A stretch of DNA of 64,000 nt from NCBI GenBank assembly GCA_022574595.1, contig JACZRS010000007.1:62001-126000 (forward strand), read 5' to 3'. The translations under genes were made by a program, and so were the position numbers. Positions 16,344 through 24,695 of this stretch are shown in pieces (position 1 is the first letter of the stretch; each line of letters begins with the position of its first letter). This DNA comes from Planctomycetota bacterium. Lineage in GTDB: Bacteria > Planctomycetota > Phycisphaerae > Phycisphaerales > SM1A02. A model generated the notes under the pieces. It did not search any database, was not told the DNA's origin, and saw nothing but the letters and a program-made list of their open reading frames with translations.

Positions 16344-17247
16344 TGGCTCGCTTACCTTCGCCAGGCTTCTTGACAGCATCGCCTTCCGGTGTCTCCTCCA
16401 TAGTGACACCTCTCAGACCTGCCTGAAAGAACGTTTGAATCTCATCTCTCAGTCCGACGAATGTCAGTGCGGCTATCACTATACCGATCAGGCTGATCCA
16501 TAGGACTACTCGGAGTCGCCGCTGCTCCCGCCGCAGGCCAAGAGCACGTTGGCAATCGTCGATTGCCGTCTGAAGGCCCTGAATTACGTTCTCCTTCTTC
16601 AGCCGCTCGAAATCCGCGCCGTGTGACTTCATAAAGTGCTCAAGATCAATGATCTTCTTCGGTTGAGCGCGATCCGGCGGCTCGCTTGTGAGGTGAAACT
16701 CGATGGTGAATATCGACTCCTCGTACGGGATGAACTTACCAGCGGCCGTAGTATTCAGCAGGATGCCGAACAGGGGGCCGTCGTACTCAGGCTCAACCTG
16801 TGGCCCGACTTGGAGGATGAACCCATCGAGCGCGTGCGCAATCTTGAGATCAAACCTGCCGACGATATTGTGCGGTGTGCGAACACGCTCGATGGTTGAC
16901 ACCAATGCAGTTCCGAATGGCTCGATTTCGATTCCCTTCACCCTGCCTTTCGCTGTGAGATCATGAAGTGCGAGCGTGCCTTTGCCGCACAAGAACGCAT
17001 CACGTCCTAGGCGCAAATCATAAGACGCTGCCTTTACACATTTGTCTAGCGGATTGTCTATCAGATTGTGAGCCAGAATCTGCGATCCGGTGAGTACTCC
17101 TCCGCGCGCTGCCCCATTGTCTTCCATCGTTACAGGATCACCAGTTTCAGGTGGTCCTGAAAAGCTATCTCCATCCTGTGGTACATCCGTGCCATTCATA
17201 GGTAATCTTTCTGGTCCATAGGCGTCCGATCGCTCGCAGTGTACCAT
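16327..17247 (-). CDS. Membrane-anchored dCTP deaminase/dUTPase-fold protein, probably non-catalytic
   Basis: A 306-residue protein. Residues about 50-190 match the DCD/dUTPase fold: AASYDLRLG, then RTPHNIVGRFDLKIAH and a PEYDGPLFGILLNTT strand pair. The Ser-Ser-x-x-Arg triphosphate-contact motif is replaced by FDLKIA, and the catalytic Glu of dCTP deaminases (LEFYN context) aligns with Ile in FGILLN, so deamination is unlikely. A coiled-coil (about 195-240) and one membrane helix (about 248-268) follow. It is first in the four-gene operon. ATG at 17199 is an alternative start. It may sense nucleotides at the membrane (inference). Confidence 0.78.
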   Translation of the reverse strand: MVHCERSDAYGPERLPMNGTDVPQDGDSFSGPPETGDPVTMEDNGAARGGVLTGSQILAHNLIDNPLDKCVKAASYDLRLGRDAFLCGKGTLALHDLTAKGRVKGIEIEPFGTALVSTIERVRTPHNIVGRFDLKIAHALDGFILQVGPQVEPEYDGPLFGILLNTTAAGKFIPYEESIFTIEFHLTSEPPDRAQPKKIIDLEHFMKSHGADFERLKKENVIQGLQTAIDDCQRALGLRREQRRLRVVLWISLIGIVIAALTFVGLRDEIQTFFQAGLRGVTMEETPEGDAVKKPGEGKRANAKTE

Positions 17248-17718
17248 ATGAGAAAACCTGGTGCTTCACCGCGCTCGAGATGGGATACTTCGGTTCCTGT
17301 CATTGATGTTCAAGTCACGGTATTGAGGCACGAAGAGTCTGAGGGCTGTCTATCTTGAATCGAATGTAGTTATACACACTAGTGATAGGATTGTGGATAG
17401 CCAAATGGCTACGCTTTTGCGACATTGAGTCTCTTGGTCGATCAAGTGTGCGAATTGATCTCGCATTCGGATGAAAGCGTAACTCAATAGTCGTGACAAG
17501 GAGCAGATCCGAGTTGTTCGAGTTGCTTCATCAATATGTCCAGTTTCATCTCTATTCGCTTTCCCTCTACCTTGATCAGGAACAGGCATAAGAGCGACAC
17601 CGATGAACAACCTTCGGTTACAGGATATGGAGGTCATGTCCGATACCCGAGCGCAGACAGATCAACACACCACGACTGTGCTCCGACTTGGTTTTCATTT
17701 TAAGGAATTGGGAGCGAA
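17248..17718. other. Intergenic region with an 88-bp repeat
   Basis: No gene is supported across these 470 bases. The left part should hold the promoter of the deaminase-fold operon. The middle holds an 88-bp repeat (17403-17490) with a related copy at 20002-20089. Short ORFs on both strands here lack ribosome binding sites and I do not call them. Confidence 0.5.
17403..17490 (+). repeat. Long boundary repeat, copy 1 (88 bp)
   Basis: Begins AAATGGCTACGCTTTTGC and ends GATGAAAGCGTAACTCAATAG; the two ends are imperfect inverted copies of each other (CTACGCTTT and AAAGCGTA). The copy at 20002-20089 has exactly the same length and the same two ends with a diverged middle. It lies about 230 bp downstream of the methyltransferase/DedA pair. 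Confidence 0.6.
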
Positions 17719-18357
17719 TCACGTAGAATTAAAAGTAATGCCCAAGGAGGATGTAGTGCTAGTCCGGCGCTTAACTAGCAGTTGACGTGCTTGGCTACAA
17801 GAAAATCTTCTGGTAATGTGACGTAGTCGATAAATGTAATACTTTTGTCCCAGTACCAACCCCAGTATGCGCTCTTCTACCATGGCGCGTCTAAGAAGAA
17901 TCCCGGCAGAGAATAATGCTAGAACTAATGCGATAACATTGACTCCGTAAAGTGCAGTCCCCACCAATATCATGATCTTCCCAAAGAACACAGGATGAGC
18001 AATAACTCGGTATGGGCCCGCAGCTATCAATTCCTGACTTTCCTGCACGCTCACATGAAAATCCCACCAACGCCCGATACTGCTCATTGCCCATACGAAC
18101 ATTATCAATCCGGTCGCAATACAGAGTGCGCCGCTGAGCATTGAGGTAATTAGAGCCACCCGCTCGACATCGATTCGTCCAACTCCAAACTCAATCACTG
18201 CTATCTGCGCGACAATGGGTATGTAGTGCCAAATTTTATGACTCTGATGGCGAGAAAGAAATTTCTTCTCACGAAAGCGAATCAAGTGCGCCACATAAAT
18301 CGCAATTACGATCAACCATGCACCTACAGACAATATATTAAATTCTTGGATATTCAC
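17719..18357 (-). CDS. Isoprenylcysteine carboxyl methyltransferase-like membrane protein
   Basis: A 212-residue integral membrane protein with about five hydrophobic segments. Near the C-terminus it carries the ICMT/PEMT-family signature: LIAAGPYRVIAHPVFFG, then a helix, then RAMVEERILG. The AGPYR.IRHP-like box binds S-adenosylmethionine in this family. The start is GTG at 18357, which overlaps the upstream TGA stop by four bases (GTGA); a frame extending to 18525 lies inside the DedA gene and is not credible. Bacterial members methylate lipids, quinones or unknown small molecules. Coupling to a DedA protein suggests a membrane-lipid role, which is inference. Confidence 0.82.
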   Translation of the reverse strand: MNIQEFNILSVGAWLIVIAIYVAHLIRFREKKFLSRHQSHKIWHYIPIVAQIAVIEFGVGRIDVERVALITSMLSGALCIATGLIMFVWAMSSIGRWWDFHVSVQESQELIAAGPYRVIAHPVFFGKIMILVGTALYGVNVIALVLALFSAGILLRRAMVEERILGLVLGQKYYIYRLRHITRRFSCSQARQLLVKRRTSTTSSLGITFNST

Positions 18358-19523
18358 TGCGAATTGCTTTCCTGGACAAACTCTGTTGTTCTTTCGCGCA
18401 CAAGCACGAGGATCAGGATCATTATTGTACCAATGAGCAGGCCCATTAACAATTGTGTCGAACTGGACGATCCCGCAAGCTGTGGACCAAACACTACGCC
18501 AATGGTCATCCACATTACGATCCACAAAAGATCACCGAGAATGGTAGCCAGCAGGAACTTACTGGTAGACATCCCGGAAAATGCGGCAGCAACTGATACT
18601 ACTGATCGAATGGATGGAATGCACCGTAGAAGCAGGAGATTCAGCATTGCGTTTGGATCTGTTAATGGATTGAAACGTTTGTACCAACCCATAACCGATT
18701 CACGTTTTGCCTCATTTCCAAGGATCTTGATGACAAGCTTCCATCTCTTCCTCGCCCATAGATTATCTCCAAGTCGTATTGCAAACCAATACAATAAGTA
18801 ATGCCCGATCACATTCCCAGCAAGTCCTGCCATCAAACAATTCATGAACGAAACGCGCCCGGACGCCGCAAAGAAACCAGCGATCCCCATCACTGCTTCG
18901 CTCGGTGGCGTGCTGACGATTCCGTTAGTGAACATTAGTAAACCAGCAGCAAAAGGACCGAGTTGTCTAATCATAATCTCTGTTGAACTGGGATCACCTG
19001 GCACCAGTGAGCGAATCCTCTTTCCAGAAATGGGTCGGTCACTAGCTACCCATGGCATTCCAACGACCTCGCTACTTCGAATCTCAACCAACCCTCGTTC
19101 GAGTGTACCGGATGACATGACAACGAATTCAAGCTGATCTCCACGTGGGAAATCTGCAACTACCGCACGGAATTCGTTGCTTTTTTTATCATCAACCTGC
19201 CAGAGTGTCACCTTTGTTGATCCGTTCTGAGCCTCTACCCAGGAAAAGTCGCTATCAATGACATCGCCTTCAAAGGACAGTACAGTCAACACGTCCGTCA
19301 ACTTTTCATTCCCAGAGTTCCATAAACGCACATTGGTGAAGTAGGTGTTTTCATTCGGTATTTTAAATGGCCCGTACTCCACCAAGTCGTAGGAGAGCTT
19401 CGGTCGCGAAGAGGTCAGCCAAATTACAGGGAGAGCGACAAGCTCCGTAATGATCGCGGCGACGAGCAACCACTTGAGCTTGCTCACCGGCTTCTCGGAT
19501 GGATTCGATTCACTTGATGCCAC
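18354..19523 (-). CDS. DedA/VTT-family membrane protein with an extracytoplasmic N-terminal domain
   Basis: A 389-residue protein. One N-terminal membrane helix (about residues 17-36) is followed by a beta-rich soluble domain (about 40-185, YFTNVRLWNSGNEKLTD) and then a C-terminal multi-pass VTT/DedA domain. The VTT signature includes FMNCLMAGLAGNVIGHY, then RFNPLTDPNAMLNLLLLRCIPSIRSVVSV with the conserved Arg, and a GDLLW motif near the end. DedA proteins are lipid scramblases or flippases in envelope biogenesis. The extra N-terminal domain is unusual. It is the first gene of a two-gene operon with the methyltransferase-like protein. Envelope-modifying cargo in a mobile island could alter phage adsorption or peptide resistance. 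Confidence 0.85.
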   Translation of the reverse strand: MASSESNPSEKPVSKLKWLLVAAIITELVALPVIWLTSSRPKLSYDLVEYGPFKIPNENTYFTNVRLWNSGNEKLTDVLTVLSFEGDVIDSDFSWVEAQNGSTKVTLWQVDDKKSNEFRAVVADFPRGDQLEFVVMSSGTLERGLVEIRSSEVVGMPWVASDRPISGKRIRSLVPGDPSSTEIMIRQLGPFAAGLLMFTNGIVSTPPSEAVMGIAGFFAASGRVSFMNCLMAGLAGNVIGHYLLYWFAIRLGDNLWARKRWKLVIKILGNEAKRESVMGWYKRFNPLTDPNAMLNLLLLRCIPSIRSVVSVAAAFSGMSTSKFLLATILGDLLWIVMWMTIGVVFGPQLAGSSSSTQLLMGLLIGTIMILILVLVRERTTEFVQESNSQ

Positions 19524-19778
19524 AGGTTCCTCAATGACTGGTCAGAATGCATTCTATCTTAGTGAGCATATAAGAGTTATTACTAGATAAACTCCCAACT
19601 ATTATAACCGAGCTTGTCCTGAGCTTGCCGGGGTGACCCGATTTGCAGCGTTTTGCCTCATTTTGCCGCGCTGCGGATTTGCCATAAGTCTCTAAGTGCA
19701 ATGGGTCTAAGGGTTTATGCTGATTCTCGCAAACGCTCTCATAATATGGAGATCAGCGTTTGAAACATATTGAGGCGC

Positions 19779-19832
19779 AAGGACTTACAAATGACCTCCG
19801 TACTACCTTACACAGAGGTCACCTGTAGTCCT
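19779..19832. repeat. Imperfect 20-bp inverted repeat
   Basis: The arms AAGGACTTACAAATGACCTC and GAGGTCACCTGTAGTCCTT flank a 15-base loop. It may be a terminator-like hairpin or the remnant ends of a small mobile element; no T tract follows. Confidence 0.45.
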
Positions 19833-20001
19833 TATATACAAGCTTTTCCAGAGAACGATCGTCGAAGCGGCAAGCCCCGGCAAGCTCACGAATGAAAGTT
19901 GTTAGCGGAAAACCATTACAGCAATATGATTACAGCGGATCGACCGTCCACCTGAGACATCGGTCTCCCATGAGGGATCTCGCGTCATCACAGCTGGCAC
20001 G

Positions 20002-20089
20002 AAATGACTACGCTTTTGCATCGATCGAGCAACTATTTCCTGTGAGGTGCGAATGGATCTCACTTCTGGATGAAAGCGATACTCTATAG
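20002..20089 (+). repeat. Long boundary repeat, copy 2 (88 bp)
   Basis: Begins AAATGACTACGCTTTTGC and ends GATGAAAGCGATACTCTATAG, matching the copy at 17403-17490 at both ends and in total length. It lies beyond the 3' end of the TIR-WD40 module and 23 bp before the 119-bp direct repeat. Confidence 0.6.
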
Positions 20090-20112
20090 CTGATGAGCGA
20101 ACCATAACTGTT

Positions 20113-20231
20113 TGGCCCCTACCTATCCAAGTTTGTGAGTTAGTTAACCATCATGTCATTGATTGTTCCATCGCCAGATACCGTCAACGTTTTCTTGTTG
20201 GCGGGGTCTCAGTATCGACTTTAGGGCTTCC
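20113..20231. repeat. 119-bp perfect direct repeat, left copy
   Basis: Identical over all 119 bases to 24577-24695. The two copies bracket the TIR-WD40 gene and its partner. Sequence similarity, weaker, continues for another 70 bp to the right in both places. It contains the 3' half of a small minus-strand gene. Confidence 0.95.
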
Positions 20232-20281
20232 CGTATTTGTATCGCGGATTTAATCGTGCCGTTCTTCAAGGCGAACACCAT
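20156..20281 (-). pseudogene. Decayed small gene, left copy (5' end replaced)
   Basis: The minus-strand frame from 20281 reads MVFALKNGTIKSAIQIREA and continues to RWNNQ and a TGA stop. The frame is intact, but the upstream part differs from the copy near 24768: it lacks that copy's MKTKT opening and its ribosome binding site. Its 3' half lies in the 119-bp repeat. Probably a remnant of a 49-residue protein of unknown function. Confidence 0.5.
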
Positions 20282-20494
20282 GTAGTACGCTGGCTTCGTC
20301 CTATTGGCGCGTCTTTGTTTCCACGGGCATATGCTTGCTCAATGACCAGCGACCTTAGGATTTTTCGTGCGCCATTATGAACTTGTCGATCGCTTCGAGG
20401 AAGTCGGCAATCCTGAACTCAATCTCGCGAAGGTAGGTATTGGAAAGCTGCCCTGGAACAGTCCCGCATGATGATCAGCAAGCTACTGATCTGA

Positions 20495-20995
20495 CTATGT
20501 CGGTTCAACTCCCGCAATAACGGCGAGTGCTGTTGCGTACTGCTCCAGATTCTGGCGGAGTTGTTCAAGTTCCTTACGGAATAGATCTCTGTCCGGCCAA
20601 GCACGCTCGTGCTCAATGGAGCTGATTCGCGGTGGGCGCTTGCTTTCGTAATCGGTAAGAACCGAGTGCCATTTTGACAGGAGTGGCCGAAGTCCCCGAT
20701 TGAGGACAGTTATTGCTATTCCGCCCACAGAGTCGCGAGCAGCGCCGATTGATGGACCGGCTTCTTTGAGCACATCGCGCGTCGATTGGAAGAGTGAGTA
20801 TAACGAGTCCAGCGCTTCGCGATCCAGGCCACGATCGACCTCGATTGGCTGAACCGCGATTCTCGTGACCAGTTCCACGTAGAGGGACCAGGCCGCACGC
20901 CGTTCCGTTGGGTCCGACTCCCACTCAGCAGAGCCGATCCCAAATGGGAGGCTCACTGAAACCTTGCTGAGGCGAGCTGGATCAGAGCGCGGCAT
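20495..20995 (-). CDS. Helical partner of the TIR-WD40 protein
   Basis: A 166-residue soluble, helical protein beginning MPRSDPARLSKVSVSLPFGIG. The core RRAAWSLYVELVTRIAVQP is followed by a helical run (LDREALDSLYSLFQSTRDVL) and GGIAITVLNRGLRPLL.KWH, which I recall from uncharacterised proteins near TIR, CHAT or NTPase effectors. The start at 20995 is supported by GGAAGGAG nine bases upstream; the frame to 21040 has nothing comparable. It follows the TIR-WD40 gene by 72 bp on the same strand, so they are probably co-transcribed. An adaptor or inhibitor role is plausible but inferred. Confidence 0.75.
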   Translation of the reverse strand: MPRSDPARLSKVSVSLPFGIGSAEWESDPTERRAAWSLYVELVTRIAVQPIEVDRGLDREALDSLYSLFQSTRDVLKEAGPSIGAARDSVGGIAITVLNRGLRPLLSKWHSVLTDYESKRPPRISSIEHERAWPDRDLFRKELEQLRQNLEQYATALAVIAGVEPT

Positions 20996-21067
20996 GAATT
21001 CAAACTCCTTCCGTGACGGGTATTGTATCCGATCGACCACACACAGCCCAACATTGACACCGACGAC

Positions 21068-24000
21068 TCACGGCGCATGGCGAGATTGCCCTGCATCGAT
21101 ATGCTTCAGAATCCGGTCAAGTTCGTCGGGATCCGGTGGATCGGACGACACGTCAATCGACCAAGCCTGTCCGAGGTTCGAAGCTGCGAGAAGTCTTGAC
21201 CCATCGGGCGTGAAAGCAAGACACCGGATCTCACCACCGCCATCGAGATGGTCGAACTTCGCAAGAAGTTCTCCACTCTCGACGCTCCACACGTTAATCG
21301 AGCAGCCTTCATCCCGGCTCGCAACGGCGATGATCACCCCATCTGGGTGAATCGCAAGCGCAGTGGGGGCCTTCATATTGACGCCAAACGAAATATCCCT
21401 AGGCGCACGAAAGACCGGATCGCCCAACGGTGGCGCAGATTCAGACATCGATATGCGTGGTTCGTTTGGTGCCGCGGTAGCCCATACCTTGACCGTACCG
21501 TCTTCACTAACCGAGACGAACTCCGCCCCACCGGGCAGAAAGTCAGCAAGGAGGACGGGCACAGGGCCGTGACGAACCTCAGCGACAGGAGTCACCGCAG
21601 CGTCATGCATCCAAACGCGGACAGTACCCTCGGCGCTCGCCGTAAGAAAGCGCCCCTCTTCCGCGGCAATTGCATGCACGAATCCCAAGTGTGGCTCTGG
21701 TGTAGACTCGACGTACGTCCCATCGGGCTCTCGCTGGATCTGCAGCAGCCGACCGTCAGAGCATCCGACGAGCACTTGCTCCGCAGCCTTGGTCATCGCC
21801 ACGCACACGGGCGGTGAGGATCCTAGATCCACTTCGTACACAACACGTCCGGTTGTAGCATTCCATAGCCCCACGTACCCAGGTCCAATCGCCAAGAAGA
21901 CGGCGCCGTTTTCGCTGAACTGCATCAACGTTGGCAAGAACATGAGTCCGAAAGACAGCCCAGGATACCCTTTGAGAGGCTCTAGGGAGCGCGTTTGATT
22001 GCGACCAGATTCCCAGAGTCTGATGTGACGATCGACACTCGCTACGGCCACTCTCCTGCCGTCTGCGCTCGCGGCAATGCATACAATTTGCTTGTCATCT
22101 GCTGGGAGGATACTACTGAGCTTACCGTCGTTGATGCTGACCGCAGCGATCGATTGATCATCGCTCACGGCTAACATTTCCTCATTCGCTGCTACGAGAG
22201 CGACTCTATTATAAGAATATGAAACCCGGGGGATGTGTTGCCGAACTACAGTTGGCTGTGAAAGATTGTCGATTGACCACAGCATAGCTGTGCTGTCAGC
22301 GCTCGCAGTGAGCATCTGTTCCCCCTTTTGATCGAACACGACATCGAGAACCTCATCCTTGTGGCCGCGCGCCTCTGCCACGAGCTGGCCGGTCACGACG
22401 TTGAAGACTTTGACCACTCGGTCGGCACCAGCACTCGCCAGTAGGGCTCCGTTATTACTGAACGCCAATGCTTTGATGGAGCTGCGATGTCCAGGGAACC
22501 GGTGAATGAGTTTGCCCGCATCGTTCCAGACGGCCACACTCATCGGACCGATTGAACCTGGAGTGTTTACAGAAAGTGCAAACGCACCGGTACTAGAGAA
22601 TGCAAGTGTAAGCTCGGGGTCCGTAACGACTGGCGTGGCGAGCGTAAGGTTGTCGTCGGGAACACTGAAGCTCAGTTCTCCTCCAGGCAGGGTGTACAGC
22701 TCTGCCCGCGTCTCAAAACGGATGGCGAGCCTCGAGCCATTGTCGTTGAAGCGCACTGCTTGCAATGGCTCATTGTTGTAGCTCATCTCACGAATCAGGG
22801 TGCACTCACCGAGATCCCACAGAGTAGCTCGACGAGGGTAATCGCCAGCTTCAAGTAGAACGATATACCGGCTGCCGGAGAATGATGGAGCAGGATACAC
22901 GATCGATTCGCTTGTGAACGGCCCAAGTCTGCCGTTATAACTTCCGTCGACGACGTTGTAGACTTGGTACTCGACCTGCCGGTCACTCGAACTCTCGGTA
23001 ATTCGGAGAACCAGATAGCCGTCGTCCCCCGAAAACCAAGCTCGGTCAATCGCCCGGCGTGGACTCGACGTTTCGATTATCTTGAGTTGGCTGCGATCGG
23101 CCGTATTCCAAAGATCGAGACGCGTGTTGTACCGAACAAACGCACGTGACCCATCTGCACTGATTGCGACTTGTTTAGGACGAAAAGTACCGTTTTCCAG
23201 AAAGTGCGGTTTTAGGTCTTCATCAAGCAGAAAGACGCGATGAGGTCGACGTGAAGATAAGCTGATGAGCTTTTCTCCTCGCAGGTCTACGGCCGCGATG
23301 GTCGCGCCAAAAACCGGCGAAGGGTCTGGCATGGCTACAGCTAAACGGTCACCCGAACCGCAATCCCACAGACTCGTGAGGCCATCGCGACCCAGGGTAA
23401 TCACTCGCTGATTATCGGACGCGAAGAAGACCCGTTCCACATCCTGCGTGTGACCCCGCAGCACCAACAGGCGCCCCTGAAGTGGAGTGATAGCTCTTGC
23501 GATGAGGAAATCGAGACTCACTGGAACGATTCCGAGTTGGTCCCGAATCGTTCTGGCTTCATCGAGCAAAGGGAGCGCCCGCTCCGGGTTGCGTTGGAGG
23601 AGGGCTTCGCGACCGTTCGCCTCGAGGCGCTCTGCGAGTCGGCCATACGACTCAATTCGGCGCTGCTCTGCCAGGACGCCGAAATAAACGGCGATCACAG
23701 CAACAATCATCATCACGACAGCCACGACAGACGCGATAGCTGCTTGTCTCCGGGCTCGGCGGCGGCGATCCCTGTACCAAAGCGGTTGGACGACACCAGC
23801 CGAAACACCCGACAGATCCGCCGCAAGCCTAGTCCTCTCATCGTCAGCGTCGCGGACCTTCACCCATGTTTTCCCATGCGTTCCCCGAAGACCGCGCAAG
23901 TCGTACCAGATTCTCCGGTGTAGCTCGGCATTGAGCACGGCGGGCGGGAATACGTCTTCAGGTGCTGTGGTCGGATTACGTCCATCCGACACTGCAACTA

Positions 24001-24361
24001 GTATCGCGTCAGGACCCCGATTCCGGAGGAACCACTCAACCTCGTCGTTTACCCATCGAGATGTGCGACCCTTTGGACAGCACATGACGAGAAGGCGTGT
24101 TGAGCGAGCAAGGTATTCCTCCACTTCCGCTGGAATCATCTGACGGGGTCCACGACCTGCTCCGCTGCCGCGAGTGAGAGAGAAATCGGAACCATCGACG
24201 CACACGCGAAGCCGTGGCAGACGCATGTCGTCCGGCGTCGGAAGCCTGTGAAAGGACTCGAGAAAACTCTCAAGACCGCGCACCAGGCGATAATCAGGAT
24301 CAGTAGAATAACTTATAAAGAGATCAAATTGTGGATTAGATTCAGCAACGTAATCCTGCAT
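21068..24361 (-). CDS. TIR-domain, transmembrane, WD40 beta-propeller protein
   Basis: A 1097-residue protein with three parts. A TIR-like domain (about residues 10-165) has the first strand QFDLFISYS, an RVCVDGSDFSL strand and WVNDEVEWFL. A basic stretch and one membrane helix (about 203-230) are followed by a helical ERALPLLDEA linker. Then come some 14 WD40 repeats (about 285-1085), readable from SADSTAMLWS, GADRVVKVFN and SEDGTVKVWA, probably two seven-bladed propellers. Bacterial TIR domains often cleave NAD+ or make signalling nucleotides; the propeller would sense the trigger. The ATG at 24361 is preferred over a TTG at 24373. The block is GC-rich compared with its flanks and is bracketed by a perfect direct repeat. 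Confidence 0.87.
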   Translation of the reverse strand: MQDYVAESNPQFDLFISYSTDPDYRLVRGLESFLESFHRLPTPDDMRLPRLRVCVDGSDFSLTRGSGAGRGPRQMIPAEVEEYLARSTRLLVMCCPKGRTSRWVNDEVEWFLRNRGPDAILVAVSDGRNPTTAPEDVFPPAVLNAELHRRIWYDLRGLRGTHGKTWVKVRDADDERTRLAADLSGVSAGVVQPLWYRDRRRRARRQAAIASVVAVVMMIVAVIAVYFGVLAEQRRIESYGRLAERLEANGREALLQRNPERALPLLDEARTIRDQLGIVPVSLDFLIARAITPLQGRLLVLRGHTQDVERVFFASDNQRVITLGRDGLTSLWDCGSGDRLAVAMPDPSPVFGATIAAVDLRGEKLISLSSRRPHRVFLLDEDLKPHFLENGTFRPKQVAISADGSRAFVRYNTRLDLWNTADRSQLKIIETSSPRRAIDRAWFSGDDGYLVLRITESSSDRQVEYQVYNVVDGSYNGRLGPFTSESIVYPAPSFSGSRYIVLLEAGDYPRRATLWDLGECTLIREMSYNNEPLQAVRFNDNGSRLAIRFETRAELYTLPGGELSFSVPDDNLTLATPVVTDPELTLAFSSTGAFALSVNTPGSIGPMSVAVWNDAGKLIHRFPGHRSSIKALAFSNNGALLASAGADRVVKVFNVVTGQLVAEARGHKDEVLDVVFDQKGEQMLTASADSTAMLWSIDNLSQPTVVRQHIPRVSYSYNRVALVAANEEMLAVSDDQSIAAVSINDGKLSSILPADDKQIVCIAASADGRRVAVASVDRHIRLWESGRNQTRSLEPLKGYPGLSFGLMFLPTLMQFSENGAVFLAIGPGYVGLWNATTGRVVYEVDLGSSPPVCVAMTKAAEQVLVGCSDGRLLQIQREPDGTYVESTPEPHLGFVHAIAAEEGRFLTASAEGTVRVWMHDAAVTPVAEVRHGPVPVLLADFLPGGAEFVSVSEDGTVKVWATAAPNEPRISMSESAPPLGDPVFRAPRDISFGVNMKAPTALAIHPDGVIIAVASRDEGCSINVWSVESGELLAKFDHLDGGGEIRCLAFTPDGSRLLAASNLGQAWSIDVSSDPPDPDELDRILKHIDAGQSRHAP

Positions 24362-24576
24362 ATTAACGCCCAAAAAGCAAAATAGGTTTGAGCACTTTAC
24401 GAGACAGATCGTAGCACACCAGACACCCTGGCTGAATCAATAATAGCGGCGATTTACAGCTCTTACCACATGCTAAAGAAAATCCCTCCTGTGCCTAACC
24501 TGGCATGGATTTTCGGAGCACCTCACAGCTGGAAATGCAGAGGATTCGACGGCCAGTGAAATGAATATGCACCTTC

Positions 24577-24695
24577 TGGCCCCTACCTATCCAAGTTTGT
24601 GAGTTAGTTAACCATCATGTCATTGATTGTTCCATCGCCAGATACCGTCAACGTTTTCTTGTTGGCGGGGTCTCAGTATCGACTTTAGGGCTTCC
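24577..24695. repeat. 119-bp perfect direct repeat, right copy
   Basis: Identical to 20113-20231. Together they suggest that the TIR-WD40 module was gained by, or could be lost through, homologous recombination. Includes the 3' part of the frameshifted small gene. Confidence 0.95.

Larger units (their letters stand above)
19524..20494. other. Repeat-rich intergenic region of about 970 bp
   Basis: No intact gene longer than about 60 codons is convincing. In order it holds: a Gly/Cys-rich repeat fragment (GAGCTTGTCCTGAGCTTGCCGG near 19613); a 20-bp imperfect inverted repeat at 19779-19832; the second 88-bp boundary repeat (20002-20089); the left 119-bp direct repeat (20113-20231) with a decayed small gene; and, on the minus strand at 20365-20490, an open frame ending FRIADFLEAIDKFIMAHEKS without a start codon. 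The last looks like the tail of a lost gene. This is a recombination scar zone between two cargo modules. Confidence 0.55.

Noticed and set aside
17350-17637. 95-residue minus-strand ORF
   Set aside because: It spans the 88-bp repeat, whose other copy does not keep the frame, so it is unlikely to be coding.
17603-17785. 60-residue plus-strand ORF
   Set aside because: It overlaps the end of the methyltransferase-like gene; the only ribosome binding site-like GGAGG is too close to an internal ATG, and no homology pattern is visible.
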